Notes: generated by a model not told the origin, from the letters alone. DNA of 64,000 nt from Streptomyces fulvoviolaceus (GCF_000718165.1 NZ_JOEY01000025.1:62001-126000), one strand, 5' to 3'; shown: positions 1-8,595, counted from the first letter of the stretch. Numbers and translations: made by a program.

Positions 1-14
1 CTGTGGTCGGTCAC
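1..14 (-). CDS. possible start of a gene running off the left edge
   Basis: Only the first codons would lie in the window. On the minus strand a GTG at 14 is followed by codons for Thr, Asp and His, and it is preceded by a GGAAG-like ribosome binding site about 7 nt upstream. Nothing can be said about function, and the call rests only on the start context. Confidence 0.25.
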
Positions 15-226
15 GGCGTACTTCCTTCGCGTCGTCGGGGCGACACGCGGGTACCTCCGCGATGACCAGCGAAACGTCAGTGCGGCACCCGCTCCTCCAG
101 TGCCGTGCGCCACGCGAGGCGCCGGACCCTCGGGCGCGAGCTCGGGGCGCCGGCCGCCCAACGATTTTCACAGCAGCAGCGCCCGCTGCCCGTCGGTCAC
201 GAGTTCGGGCACTTGGGCGATACGTG

Positions 227-258
227 CACCCGACACCCGACACCCGACACCCGACACC
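227..258. repeat. heptamer tandem repeat (GACACCC, about four copies)
   Basis: Four consecutive copies of the 7-bp unit GACACCC (the last incomplete) lie in the gap downstream of the DUF899 gene. The array is intergenic and is a candidate slippage site. The rest of the 15-286 gap holds no gene that I can support. Confidence 0.8.
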
Positions 259-286
259 TTTTGCCGACGCCGTCGACGAAGGCGCG

Positions 287-1069
287 TCAGTGGTGGTGGT
301 CGTGCCTGCCGAGGGTCTGCACGGGGGTCGCGCCGGGGCGGGTCCACTGCGGCACGGGGCGGCTGGTCGGGCCCCAGGTGGCGTTACCGTCCGCGTCCGA
401 GCGCCAGGACCAGCACGGGCTGCCGCCCTCGGGCCAGTCCTCGGGCTTGTCCTCCCAGGCCTCGCCGCGGCCGTAGGGCGTCATGTCGAGCAGGCCGAGG
501 GACCCGTTGACCCGCTCGTTGCCCCGGCCCGTCGTGGAGTAGGTGAGGAACACGCGGTCGCCGTCGCGCAGGAAGCAGGTGAGGTAGCCCATGCTGCCGC
601 CGGCCGGCCCGTCCACGTCGCGCGCCGAGTACCAGGGCTGGGTGTAGCCCATGAACTCGACGTAGGAGGCCACCTCGTCCCACCGGCCCGTGGTCACGAT
701 GGCGAACGAGACGTCGCGGGCGTTGAGGTAGGCGGCGTCCTTCAGGTGCCAGGCCGTGGTGGTGCAGCCCTCGCACTGTCCCTGGTGCGGCGCGCCGTCG
801 TACCACATGTGCTTGTAGACCACGAGCTCGTCGCGGCCCTGGAACAGGTCCAGGAACGGGACCGGGCCGTCGGATCCGACGACCTCGACCGTCCCGTCGA
901 ACTCCACCATCGGCAGCCGGCGGCGGGCCGCGGCGATCGCGTCGCCCTCGCGGGTGTGGGCCTTCTCGCGGACCAGGAGCTCGTCACGGGCGGCCTGCCA
1001 GGTGGCCAGGTCGACGACGGGCGGCCGGCCGGGCAGCGCGGTGGTCGGGTCACTCGGCGTGGTCGTCAT
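287..1069 (-). CDS. DUF899 family thioredoxin-like protein
   Basis: A 260-residue protein with the DUF899 signature: a predicted thioredoxin-like fold with a YKHMWYD stretch near residue 87, then a QGQCEGCTT segment around residues 96-104 and a WYSARDVDG-like segment in the C-terminal half. Members are common in actinobacteria and their reaction is not settled; a redox role is inferred from the fold. The ATG at 1069 has a strong GGAGG 6 nt upstream. The C-terminus ends HDHHH, a possible metal-binding tail. It is transcribed alone, with 108 bp separating it from the kinase-like gene upstream. Confidence 0.85.
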   Translation of the reverse strand: MTTTPSDPTTALPGRPPVVDLATWQAARDELLVREKAHTREGDAIAAARRRLPMVEFDGTVEVVGSDGPVPFLDLFQGRDELVVYKHMWYDGAPHQGQCEGCTTTAWHLKDAAYLNARDVSFAIVTTGRWDEVASYVEFMGYTQPWYSARDVDGPAGGSMGYLTCFLRDGDRVFLTYSTTGRGNERVNGSLGLLDMTPYGRGEAWEDKPEDWPEGGSPCWSWRSDADGNATWGPTSRPVPQWTRPGATPVQTLGRHDHHH

Positions 1070-1177
1070 GGTGTCCTCCGTGGTGTCTCGTGCCGGGCAG
1101 CGTCGTATGACGTCCTAAGACGCTCACCAGAACAGACTCGCGATCCGGCCGGAACTCATCGCAGGCACGGACGCGGT

Positions 1178-2161
1178 CTAGGAGACCTCCTCCTGGATCT
1201 CGTCCAGCGCGATGACGAGTTCGGGCGCGACCACCGCCTGGACCCACCGCTCCTTGTCGACGTCCACCGCCCTGGGATTCGTCTCGGTGAGCATGATCAG
1301 GTAGAGGTAGGCGCGGTAGAGGGCCAGGCGCAGCCGGGCCGGGGGGTCGAACACGGCCCGGCCGCCCGCCTCCCGATAGCCCGCGAGGAAGGGCTCGTCC
1401 TTCTTGATGTCCCCCAGCAGCGCCAGGGAGACGAAGTCGGCGAGGGGGTCGCCCCAGAACATCCGCTCCCCGTCGATGAGCCCGCCGATGCGCGCCTCGC
1501 CGTCGGACGGCCGGTCCAGCAGGATGTTCCCGTCCCACAGGTCGAAGTGGACCAGCGCGGGGACCGTGACCTCGTCGAGGGCGGGGTAGGCGGCCTCGAG
1601 CATGTAGGTGATCTGGTCGACGGAGCGGGGCAGCCGGGCCATGTAGTACCGGGCGTCGTCCAGGATTGCTTCGAGCATGGCCGTGAAGGCGGTCCGCCAG
1701 TCGGGGGCGAGCGGGCCGAGAGCGCCGGAGGGGTAGCCGTAGCCGGGTCCGGTCACCGTGTGCAGACGTGCCAGCTGACGGCCCAACTCCCTGCGCAGCG
1801 GGGCCCTTTCGGCTTCGGTGACCGACCCGTTCCACGGCTCGCCGGGACACGCCGTCATCAGCAGATGCGGTACGTCGGCCTCCTCGCCGACCGTCACGAC
1901 GCGCGGCGTCTCGACCCCGGCCCCAGCGGCAGCCCTGTAGAACTCCACTTCGGAGTCCAGGAGCCGACGCTCGTAGCGCAGGCTCGGAACGGTGGACGCG
2001 GGTGCGGTCTTGAGGACGTAGCGGGTGCCGTCGGTGAGGAGGAGTTCCTCGACGGTGTTGTACGTGCCGCCGGACAGGGGCCGGACACCGGTGAGACGGT
2101 CGGGGGCGAGGTGCGCGTCCTCCAGAATGCGTCGTGCCCGTTCCCAGGAGTCCACCGACAT
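1178..2161 (-). CDS. aminoglycoside phosphotransferase (APH) family kinase
   Basis: This 327-residue protein has the APH/choline-kinase fold. An N-terminal nucleotide-binding lobe carries LSGGTYNTV, the catalytic loop reads VHFDLWDGNILLD (Brenner motif, with the catalytic Asp and metal-binding Asn), and a later DGERMFWGDPLADF supplies the second metal-binding Asp. The family phosphorylates aminoglycosides, macrolides, fructosamines and other small molecules, and the substrate cannot be read from the sequence. It starts 18 bp after the P450-reductase stop in the same direction, so the two are probably co-transcribed. A purine-rich site lies just before the ATG. Confidence 0.85.
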   Translation of the reverse strand: MSVDSWERARRILEDAHLAPDRLTGVRPLSGGTYNTVEELLLTDGTRYVLKTAPASTVPSLRYERRLLDSEVEFYRAAAGAGVETPRVVTVGEEADVPHLLMTACPGEPWNGSVTEAERAPLRRELGRQLARLHTVTGPGYGYPSGALGPLAPDWRTAFTAMLEAILDDARYYMARLPRSVDQITYMLEAAYPALDEVTVPALVHFDLWDGNILLDRPSDGEARIGGLIDGERMFWGDPLADFVSLALLGDIKKDEPFLAGYREAGGRAVFDPPARLRLALYRAYLYLIMLTETNPRAVDVDKERWVQAVVAPELVIALDEIQEEVS

Positions 2162-2179
2162 CCCGCCCCTTCTCTCGGA

Positions 2180-5100
2180 TCAGCCCGCCGCGTACACGTC
2201 CTCGACGTAACGCCCGTCCCGCACCAGCTCGTCGAGCCACCGCTCGGCCGCCGTCTCGTCGGCGTCCGGCGTGCGGTCCCGGAACAGAGTACGGAACGCC
2301 TCCCGTACGCCGGGGGCCATTTTCGAACCGTCGCCGCAGACGTAGACCCGGCCGCCCGCCTCCAGCAGCTCGCGGACCTCGTCGGCCTCGGCGGCGATGC
2401 GGTGCTGCACGAAGCGCCCCTCGGGGACCGCACTGAAGGCCGGCCGCAGCCGCACCGCCCCGACCGCCTCGGCGGCGCGCAACTCGTCGGCGTGCAGGTA
2501 GTCGGCGTCCGGTGCGTCACAGCCGAAGTAGCAGAGGGCGGGCGGGAGTTGCTCACCCCGGGCCAGAGCAGCGACCCGGTCGGCGACGGCTCCGCGGAAC
2601 GGGGCCAGTCCCGTGCCCGCCGAGATCATCACGACGGGAGCGGAGTGGTCGACCCGGAAGGCGTCCCGGCAGGGCTGGATGCGGGCCAGGACGGTGTCGC
2701 CGGGCTGCACGTCGGCGAGGTGGCCGGAGCCGACGCCCCGGTAGGTGCCGTTGCCGATGGGGGTCCCCCCGCTCGAGCGCAGCCGAGAGTGGGGGAGGGC
2801 GGGCGCCTCCAGCAGGGAGACCATGAGGTCGATGTGGTCCGGGTCGGCCGCCGGTGACGAGGACACCGAGTAGTGGCGGGGACGCAGCGGCGGGAGGACG
2901 TCCAGGAGCGCCGGCCAGCCGAGGGCGCCGCGCAGGGCGGGGTACGACTCGAAGAGCTCGACGAGCGTGCGCGGGTCGTCGCCTCCAAGGGCCGCCAGCT
3001 GGACACGTTCCGGCGGGCAGGGGTTGGCGGTTGCCAGCACGGACAGCTGCTCGGCGGTCGGTCGCTGCTGCAACTCGACGTGGTGTGTGAACAGTTGACG
3101 TACCGTCAAGGGCCGGTCCACGGCGAGTCCGTCGCGGCGCGGGCGGGTGGCACGGATGTCCAGGACGGCGTCCAGGTCGACGCCGATGGCCGCGGCGGCC
3201 CGCTCGACGAGGGTCTTGTCGTTGGCCGGGAGCACGGTGACGTGGTCGGCGGTGCGGTAGGTGGTGCCGGCGGGCAGGGCCAGCCGAACGAAACGCTTGA
3301 GGCGGGGGTGGCCGGGGGCGGTGAGGTCGTGGGCCTCGGTCACGGTCATCGGGACCAGGTCGTGCCGCTCGGCCAGGGCGTCCAGGGGGCCTCCGGCCAG
3401 CGTGCGGACCTCGTAGGCGGCCGCCGGTTCGGCCTCGGAGGCAACGGCGTCCGGGTCGCCGTAGGACTGCAGGAGCGCGGTGCGCAGCCCGGCGGTGAAG
3501 GTGCGGACGGTGCCGGTGAGGTCGCCCGAGGCGTCGCCGGCCGCGCGGTCCAGAAGGCGGGTGGCGCCGAGTTCGGCGAGGCGTTCGTCGATGCGGGTCG
3601 GAACGTGCTGGTAGGTGGCGGCCCAGTTGCGGTCGCCGACGCCGAGGACGGCGTAGGTGACTCCGGTCGCTTCGGTCGCGGTGGCGAGCCAAGCCTCGAA
3701 CTGCCGTGCGTCGTCCGTGGGTTGGCCGTTGTAGGAGGCGGCGGTGATCACGACCGCACGGTCGGCGGGCAGGCCGCCCGCGTACGTGTCCAGCGACGCG
3801 ACCTCGGTCTCGCAGCCCACGGCGGCGGCCTCGTCGGCGAGTTGGGCGGCGAAGTCGCGGCAGGTGCCGTAGTTGCTGCCGTGCAGGAAGAGGGCGCGGG
3901 TGCCGGGGCGGACGCGGGCGGGGAAGGACGTCTCCACTGCCGTCGCGCCCTCGCTCACCGCGACCGCACCCGGCAGGGGCGTGTGGGCCCGGTCGGCGGT
4001 GCTGCGCGAGGTCAGTGTGAGGGTGAAGCCGTCCGGCTTGAGGGTGAGCGCCTCCTTGATGGTGAGGCGGTAGTCGGCGTGGTCGTGCAGGCGGTAGCGG
4101 TGCACGAGCAGCGCGAGCAGCATGGTCGCCTCGTGCAGGGCGAACTGCCGCCCGATGCAGGCGCGTTCGCCGGTGCCGAAGGGCTTGAAGGCGTGCGGCG
4201 AGCGGGCGGCCTCCGCCTCGGCGGTGAACCGGGAGGGGTCGAAGAGCTCGGGGTTGTCGCCCCAGACCGGCTGCCGGTGGAGCATCGGGGCGGCCACGGT
4301 GACGGCCTGTCCGGCGCGCAGCGGGATGCGGCCGCCGAGCAGCGTGTCCTCACGGGCCTGGCGGCTGAACGCGGCGGCCGTCGGCCACAGCCTCAGCGCC
4401 TCGTTGAGGACCTGCCGGGTGTAGGTGAGCCGCCCGACCTCGTCGAACGTCGGCTCCGGGTCTGCGGTGTCGCCCCACATCGCGTCCACCTCGCGCTGCA
4501 CGAGCTGGAGCACGGCCGGGTGCTTGGCGAGGTAGTACATCGCGAAGGACATCGCGCCGGAGGTCGTCTCGTGCCCGGCGATCAGGAAGGTGATGACCTG
4601 GTTGCGGATGTTGGTGGTGTCGAGGGTGGTTCCGTCGGCGGGGTGCGTGGCGCTGAGCATGAGACCGAGGAGGTCGTCGCCGCCGGTCTCGCCGGACTCG
4701 ACACGGGCACTGATCACGTCGTCGACGACCTGCGCCAGGTAGGCGGCGTCGGTCCGGAACGCCTCGTCGACGGCCGTGCAGTCGCCGCCCGGGGTGCGGG
4801 CGAGGCGGGTCATGGCCCACTCCAGGCAGCGCACCATCGACTCGACGAAGGGGTGCGGCTCGTCCCGCTCGAAGGAGCCGAAGTCGTAGCCGAACCCGGC
4901 GAGGCCGATGGTGTCGAGCGTCATCCGGGTCATGTCGTCGGGGACGTTCACCGGCTCCCCGGCCCGGGCGGCCCGGTCCCAGGTTCCGATCAGCCGGCGG
5001 GCCACCTCCAGCATCACCGGGTGATAGGTGCGCATCGAGCCCAGCACGAAGGCGGGCATCAGGATGTCGTGGGCCTTGGCCCAGTTCGGCTCGTCGTTGT

Positions 5101-5377
5101 ACGCGGTGAACAGCCCGTCGGCGGCGAACTCGCGGACGTTCTCCAGCGCGGGCCCGATGGCCTTGGCGAACCGGGTCTCGTCGGCGAGTTCGGTGACGAG
5201 GTCCAGATCGGCGACGAAGGTGACGTCCCGGCCGTGCAGCCGCCGTACGAGCACGGGGCCGTGTTCGCGCATCAGCCCCATGACCTGCTGGACGGGCGTA
5301 CGGCCGGGGCCGATGTCGGAGATGTCGACGACCGGGATGTCGGGAAGAGCGGGTGCGGTCTGCGCGGTGGGGGGCAT
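2180..5377 (-). CDS. self-sufficient cytochrome P450/NADPH-P450 reductase fusion (CYP102 type)
   Basis: A 1065-residue fusion resembling CYP102 (P450 BM3). The P450 domain spans about residues 1-460, with the I-helix GHETTS near 268-273, ExxR at 326-329 and heme-ligand Cys407 in the FKPFGTGERACIGR region. A flavodoxin domain covers about 494-640 and an FAD/NADP reductase domain about 660-1065, with RHYSVSS near 834. Family members hydroxylate fatty acids in the cytosol using NADPH. I start at the ATG at 5377 because longer reading frames run into the divergent regulator. Residues 861-872 (LPHSRLRSSGGT) are encoded by a short palindromic element and are absent from the usual family pattern. 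Confidence 0.93.
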   Translation of the reverse strand: MPPTAQTAPALPDIPVVDISDIGPGRTPVQQVMGLMREHGPVLVRRLHGRDVTFVADLDLVTELADETRFAKAIGPALENVREFAADGLFTAYNDEPNWAKAHDILMPAFVLGSMRTYHPVMLEVARRLIGTWDRAARAGEPVNVPDDMTRMTLDTIGLAGFGYDFGSFERDEPHPFVESMVRCLEWAMTRLARTPGGDCTAVDEAFRTDAAYLAQVVDDVISARVESGETGGDDLLGLMLSATHPADGTTLDTTNIRNQVITFLIAGHETTSGAMSFAMYYLAKHPAVLQLVQREVDAMWGDTADPEPTFDEVGRLTYTRQVLNEALRLWPTAAAFSRQAREDTLLGGRIPLRAGQAVTVAAPMLHRQPVWGDNPELFDPSRFTAEAEAARSPHAFKPFGTGERACIGRQFALHEATMLLALLVHRYRLHDHADYRLTIKEALTLKPDGFTLTLTSRSTADRAHTPLPGAVAVSEGATAVETSFPARVRPGTRALFLHGSNYGTCRDFAAQLADEAAAVGCETEVASLDTYAGGLPADRAVVITAASYNGQPTDDARQFEAWLATATEATGVTYAVLGVGDRNWAATYQHVPTRIDERLAELGATRLLDRAAGDASGDLTGTVRTFTAGLRTALLQSYGDPDAVASEAEPAAAYEVRTLAGGPLDALAERHDLVPMTVTEAHDLTAPGHPRLKRFVRLALPAGTTYRTADHVTVLPANDKTLVERAAAAIGVDLDAVLDIRATRPRRDGLAVDRPLTVRQLFTHHVELQQRPTAEQLSVLATANPCPPERVQLAALGGDDPRTLVELFESYPALRGALGWPALLDVLPPLRPRHYSVSSSPAADPDHIDLMVSLLEAPALPHSRLRSSGGTPIGNGTYRGVGSGHLADVQPGDTVLARIQPCRDAFRVDHSAPVVMISAGTGLAPFRGAVADRVAALARGEQLPPALCYFGCDAPDADYLHADELRAAEAVGAVRLRPAFSAVPEGRFVQHRIAAEADEVRELLEAGGRVYVCGDGSKMAPGVREAFRTLFRDRTPDADETAAERWLDELVRDGRYVEDVYAAG
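2762..2796. repeat. small palindromic element inserted in frame within the P450-reductase gene
   Basis: About 35 bp with inverted C-rich and G-rich ends and a CTCG...CGAG core. It matches the element at 28912-28947 almost base for base. It is read in frame as PHSRLRSSGG within the reductase domain. Confidence 0.8.
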
Positions 5378-5454
5378 GGCGCGACAACTGCCTTTCGCGG
5401 TACGGGAGTACTGCGATCCAGCGTGATCGACTGGCCCCGGCCGCCCGCTCCACC

Positions 5455-5476
5455 GCACTACATGATTGTGTAGTGC
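5455..5476. promoter_or_regulatory. operator-like inverted repeat in the P450/PAS-LuxR divergent promoter
   Basis: Perfect 8-bp arms, GCACTACA (5455-5462) and TGTAGTGC (5469-5476), are separated by 6 bp. The site ends 6 bp before the regulator start and lies about 80 bp upstream of the P450 start, so one bound dimer could control both genes. Confidence 0.7.
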
Positions 5477-5482
5477 ACGTAC

Positions 5483-6166
5483 ATGCGTCGCTCTTGCGTC
5501 GAGGGGCTGGAGGTGCTGGTGGACTGGGCTCACCCGGAGGCCGTGGTGTGGCGCAACCGCGCCCTGACGCTCTTCGACCGGGTCTCCGTGCCGGTCGCGG
5601 TCTGCGATGTGTACGGCGACGTCCAGTTCGCCAATCCGGCGATGGCGGCGGAATGCGGTACGACCCCGGGGCGGCTGCGCGGCCGTGACGTGCTGGAGTT
5701 GTTCCATCCGCAGGAGGCCATCCAGGTGGAGCGGATCGCCGAGGCGCTGCGACTGCGGCACCGGTCGCGGTACCAAGTGTCCGTGCGATGGCGGGCGCCC
5801 GGCGGCGGGGAGCGGTACGGGGAGCTGACGGCGGACCCGGTGAGCGACACCGTGGAGGAGACGCCTGCCCTGCTGGTGATGCTGCGCGTCCGGGGCGAGC
5901 GGGAACACCACGCTGAGGCGCCTGCCCGGGTCGCCCCGGTCGAGGCCCGCATCCTGGCGCTGCTGGCCGGCGGCGCCACGACCGTCCGCGCGGCCCGCGA
6001 GACCGGGCTCACCACGGACGGCGTGACCTACCATCTGCGGCGCCTGTCGGCGCGCTGGGGCGCGGCGAACCGTACGGAACTGGTCGCGCGCGCCTACGCG
6101 CTGGGGGTGCTGACCTCCGGGGCGTGGCCGCCGACCGCCGCGGAGTCCGCCGTAGCCACCGAGTAG
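5483..6166 (+). CDS. PAS domain LuxR-type transcriptional regulator
   Basis: A 227-residue protein. Residues about 30-130 form a PAS-like sensor region (VAVCDVYGDVQFANPAMA, then LELFHPQEA). The C-terminus has a LuxR/GerE-type helix-turn-helix (EARILALLAGGATTVRAARE, then VTYHLRRLSARWGAANRTEL). It is divergent from the P450-reductase and is the natural candidate for its ligand-responsive regulator. Start choice is uncertain: the ATG at 5483 lacks a clear ribosome binding site and sits directly after a palindrome. Its 3-prime end overlaps the convergent DUF3626 gene by 73 bp. Confidence 0.8.
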   Translation: MRRSCVEGLEVLVDWAHPEAVVWRNRALTLFDRVSVPVAVCDVYGDVQFANPAMAAECGTTPGRLRGRDVLELFHPQEAIQVERIAEALRLRHRSRYQVSVRWRAPGGGERYGELTADPVSDTVEETPALLVMLRVRGEREHHAEAPARVAPVEARILALLAGGATTVRAARETGLTTDGVTYHLRRLSARWGAANRTELVARAYALGVLTSGAWPPTAAESAVATE

Positions 6167-7020
6167 GCCGTACCCGCCCCCTGCGGCGCCCCGAAGCGGG
6201 CCAGCGTGTGCCACACCATCTTCAGGTCCTGCAGTTCGTACCGGCCGGTGCGGGCGGCGTCGCCGATGATCCGCGGGTCGATGCGGCCACCCTCGGCGAT
6301 GCGGGCGCCCAGGTCCATGTACTCCTGGCCGCGGTAGTCCGCGTGGCGGTGGAGTTCCGCGACGGTCAGCCGGTAGCCGGGGTGCCACTCGACGGGGACG
6401 CGCAGCCGCCGTGCCGCGGCCTCGACCGGAGTGCCCCGGTAGCTCGCGTCCAGGACGAGCGCCTCCACGTTGCGGGTGAGGTCGACACCGCCGTGCACCT
6501 GGGCCTCGATGTAGTCGTTGAGGGCGTCCTGCTCGTCCGCCTCGGCCAGCGCGATCAGGGACATGCCGGCGGCGACACCGAAGTGGGTCGGCTCGGCCGC
6601 GCTGTCGGGGTAGCAGAAGGTGGCACGGGCGAGCGTCGCGCCGGTGAGCCGGACGTGCGCGGAGCCGAACCGCGGGGCCGCGCCGACCACCTGGCGACGG
6701 AAGTTCAACGCGCCGTAGACGGGCCGTTCGGGCGCGGCCGCGTCGTCGTAGACCCCGCCGAAGATCCGGCTCTCCCAGCGCCAGCGGTCGCCGCCGGGGT
6801 GTGCGGTGAGACCGCCGTTGCTCGTGCCGGTGACGAACTGCGAGTGGTACGTACCGTCCTGGGCCAGCGCCTCGAGGATGGGCACGCCGCGGACCAGGCG
6901 GTCGGGGTGGAAGTTCAGCGTGACGCGCACGTCCGGGCCGACGGCCGGCCCTTCGGAGAGCGCCGCCACATGGCTCAGCGCCGCCCGCGCCCGCTCCGTC
7001 CCGACGTCCCTGAAATCCAC
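6094..7020 (-). CDS. DUF3626 domain-containing protein
   Basis: A 308-residue protein matching the DUF3626 family pattern (VTLNFHPDR near the start, GVYDDAAAPERPVYGALNF in the first half, and HFGVAAGMSLIAL and GRYELQDLKMVWHTLARFG later). The family has no established function; the conserved His, Asp and Arg residues hint at a phosphoesterase or toxin-like enzyme, but that is speculation. The GTG at 7020 is chosen because GGGGAGA lies about 5 nt upstream, and longer starts run back across the divergent promoter. The last 24 codons overlap the PAS-LuxR gene tail to tail. Confidence 0.8.
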   Translation of the reverse strand: MDFRDVGTERARAALSHVAALSEGPAVGPDVRVTLNFHPDRLVRGVPILEALAQDGTYHSQFVTGTSNGGLTAHPGGDRWRWESRIFGGVYDDAAAPERPVYGALNFRRQVVGAAPRFGSAHVRLTGATLARATFCYPDSAAEPTHFGVAAGMSLIALAEADEQDALNDYIEAQVHGGVDLTRNVEALVLDASYRGTPVEAAARRLRVPVEWHPGYRLTVAELHRHADYRGQEYMDLGARIAEGGRIDPRIIGDAARTGRYELQDLKMVWHTLARFGAPQGAGTAYSVATADSAAVGGHAPEVSTPSA

Positions 7021-7046
7021 TGGTCTCTCCCCACTGCGACTGCCTA

Positions 7047-7076
7047 CCCTAGGCGACAACCTAATATCCCTAGGCG
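7047..7076. promoter_or_regulatory. paired direct repeats in the DUF3626/FBP divergent promoter
   Basis: Two copies of CCCTAGGCG (7047-7055 and 7068-7076) lie exactly 21 bp apart, about two helical turns. Each contains the palindrome CCTAGG. They occupy most of the 80-bp gap between divergent genes. Confidence 0.6.
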
Positions 7077-7100
7077 TACGGCACCCAGGAGACTCCCCCC

Positions 7101-7595
7101 ATGAGATCACTCACCGAGCAGGACATCCGCAACTCATTTGTCAACTGCTCGAAGGGGGAGGCCAAACGCCTGGCCGTCCCCAGGGACCTCGACCAACACC
7201 CCTGGGACGACCTGGACTTCCTGGGCTGGCGAGATCCCGGGGCGCCCGACCGCAGCTACCTGGTCACCGAGCGACAGGGGCGACTCGTGGGCGTGACGCT
7301 GCGCTTCCCGTCCTCACAGCGCGGGCTCCTGCACCGCAGCTTGTGCTCGTTGTGCCTGACCACCCACCCCGGAGGCGGGGTGTCCCTCATGACGGCACGC
7401 AAGGCCGGCACCGCGGGCCGCGAGGGCAACTCAGTGGGCGTGTACATGTGTACCGACCTCGCGTGTTCCCTCTACGTCCGCGGCAAGAAGTCGCTCGCGT
7501 CCGGGACCCGCTTCGAGGAGACCCTGACCCTGGAGGAACAGATCGCCCGGACCACGGGCAACCTGTCCGCCTTCGTCGACAAGCTGTACGTCTGA
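7101..7595 (+). CDS. FBP domain protein (FusB-like treble-clef zinc finger)
   Basis: A 164-residue protein with the C-terminal FBP zinc-finger pattern: CSLC about residue 82, then MCTDLACSLYVRGKK about residues 115-129, giving four Cys that could hold zinc. The FBP/FusB fold binds elongation factor G and rescues it from fusidic acid in staphylococci. Actinobacterial members are widespread and probably act on ribosome or EF-G recycling, which is an inference here. It stops 1 bp before the convergent oxidoreductase stop codon. It is transcribed divergently from DUF3626 across a short promoter region with direct repeats. Confidence 0.82.
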   Translation: MRSLTEQDIRNSFVNCSKGEAKRLAVPRDLDQHPWDDLDFLGWRDPGAPDRSYLVTERQGRLVGVTLRFPSSQRGLLHRSLCSLCLTTHPGGGVSLMTARKAGTAGREGNSVGVYMCTDLACSLYVRGKKSLASGTRFEETLTLEEQIARTTGNLSAFVDKLYV

Positions 7596-7596
7596 C

Positions 7597-8595
7597 TCAC
7601 TCCTCTCCCACGGCGAGCACGATCTTGCCGCGGTTCTCCCGGCTCGCCAGCCGCTCGTGGGCCGCTCGCGCCTCCTCAAGCGGTACGACGGTCTCGACCG
7701 GCACGCGGAAGACGCCGGCGGCGACGCGGTCGACGATGTCCCGCAGGTCCGCGCGCGGATCGTAGCCGTGGAGCTGGCGGTTGGTGAGCTGGAAGCCGAG
7801 GATCGACGCGTTCTTCGGGTAGAAGTCGCGGGTGTCCACGGTGCTGGGTTCCAGGGCGACGTTGGCGAGGGCGACGACCCGGCCACCCTGCCCGACCTCG
7901 CGCAGGCTCCGCCCGAAGGCCCGGCCGCCGACCGTGTCGAGGACGACGTCGGCGCCCCGCCCGTCGGTCAGCCGCAGCACCTCCTCCACCTCCGCGTCGT
8001 CCGGGTACGCGGAGGTGTCGACGGTGACGTGGGCCCCGAACTCCCCCGCCCACGCCGCCTTCTCCGGCGACCCGGCCAGTGCGACGACCCGCGCGCCCAC
8101 CTCGGCGGCGATCTGCACGGCCGCGGTGCCGACACCGCTCGCGGCGGCCTTCACGACGACCGTGTCCTCCTTGGAGACGCGGGCGAGAGTCCGCAGGCAG
8201 TACCAGGCGGTGAGCCAGGCGACCGGCAGCGCCGCTGCCTGCACGAGGTCCACGCCGTCGGGCAGAGCGACCACCTGCGTGGCGGGAACAGCCACCAACT
8301 CGGCGTAGAAACCTGGTGACTTGCCCGCATCGAGGGTCACGACCCGCTGCCCGGGCACGAAGCCGGTCACCCCCTCCCCCACCGCGGCCACGACCCCCGC
8401 CGCCTCCGCGCCCGGGATCAGCGGCGGGCGCCCGGCCCGGTGATACACGCCGGCGCGCAGCAGCGCGTCCACCCGGTTCACGCCCGCCGCGACGATCCGC
8501 ACCAGCACCTCACCAGGGCCCGCCACCGGGTCGGGCACGTCGACCGGCACCAGCACTTCGGGCCCGCCGAACTCGTCGATCCGTACCGCACGCAT
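7597..8595 (-). CDS. zinc-type alcohol dehydrogenase / quinone oxidoreductase
   Basis: A 332-residue MDR-superfamily oxidoreductase that begins MRAVRIDEFGGPEVL. It has a GroES-like N-terminal half and a Rossmann half with VVVKAAASGVGTAAVQIA (NADPH-binding GxGxxA-like motif near residues 140-160). There is no catalytic or structural zinc Cys cluster, so it belongs with quinone oxidoreductases that reduce quinones or enones using NADPH. The start at 8595 is set by homology. Its promoter contains a very long inverted repeat shared with the divergent CGNR regulator, which suggests it is induced by a small molecule. Confidence 0.88.
   Translation of the reverse strand: MRAVRIDEFGGPEVLVPVDVPDPVAGPGEVLVRIVAAGVNRVDALLRAGVYHRAGRPPLIPGAEAAGVVAAVGEGVTGFVPGQRVVTLDAGKSPGFYAELVAVPATQVVALPDGVDLVQAAALPVAWLTAWYCLRTLARVSKEDTVVVKAAASGVGTAAVQIAAEVGARVVALAGSPEKAAWAGEFGAHVTVDTSAYPDDAEVEEVLRLTDGRGADVVLDTVGGRAFGRSLREVGQGGRVVALANVALEPSTVDTRDFYPKNASILGFQLTNRQLHGYDPRADLRDIVDRVAAGVFRVPVETVVPLEEARAAHERLASRENRGKIVLAVGEE

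Noticed and set aside
227..258. CRISPR array
   Set aside because: The repeats are adjacent 7-bp units without spacers, and no cas gene is present.
62..2857. A long open frame on the plus strand over the DUF899, kinase and P450 genes
   Set aside because: It is antisense to three well-supported genes and its product is a low-complexity Gly/Arg/Val-rich sequence, typical of high-GC shadow frames.
2873..5473. An 866-codon plus-strand frame antisense to the P450 fusion
   Set aside because: It is a mirror of the real gene, has no domain and no ribosome binding site, and the P450 motifs on the other strand are unambiguous.
5378..6388. A longer P450-reductase start
   Set aside because: It runs across the divergent promoter and over the PAS-LuxR and DUF3626 genes. 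The start at 5377 matches the expected N-terminus of the P450 domain.
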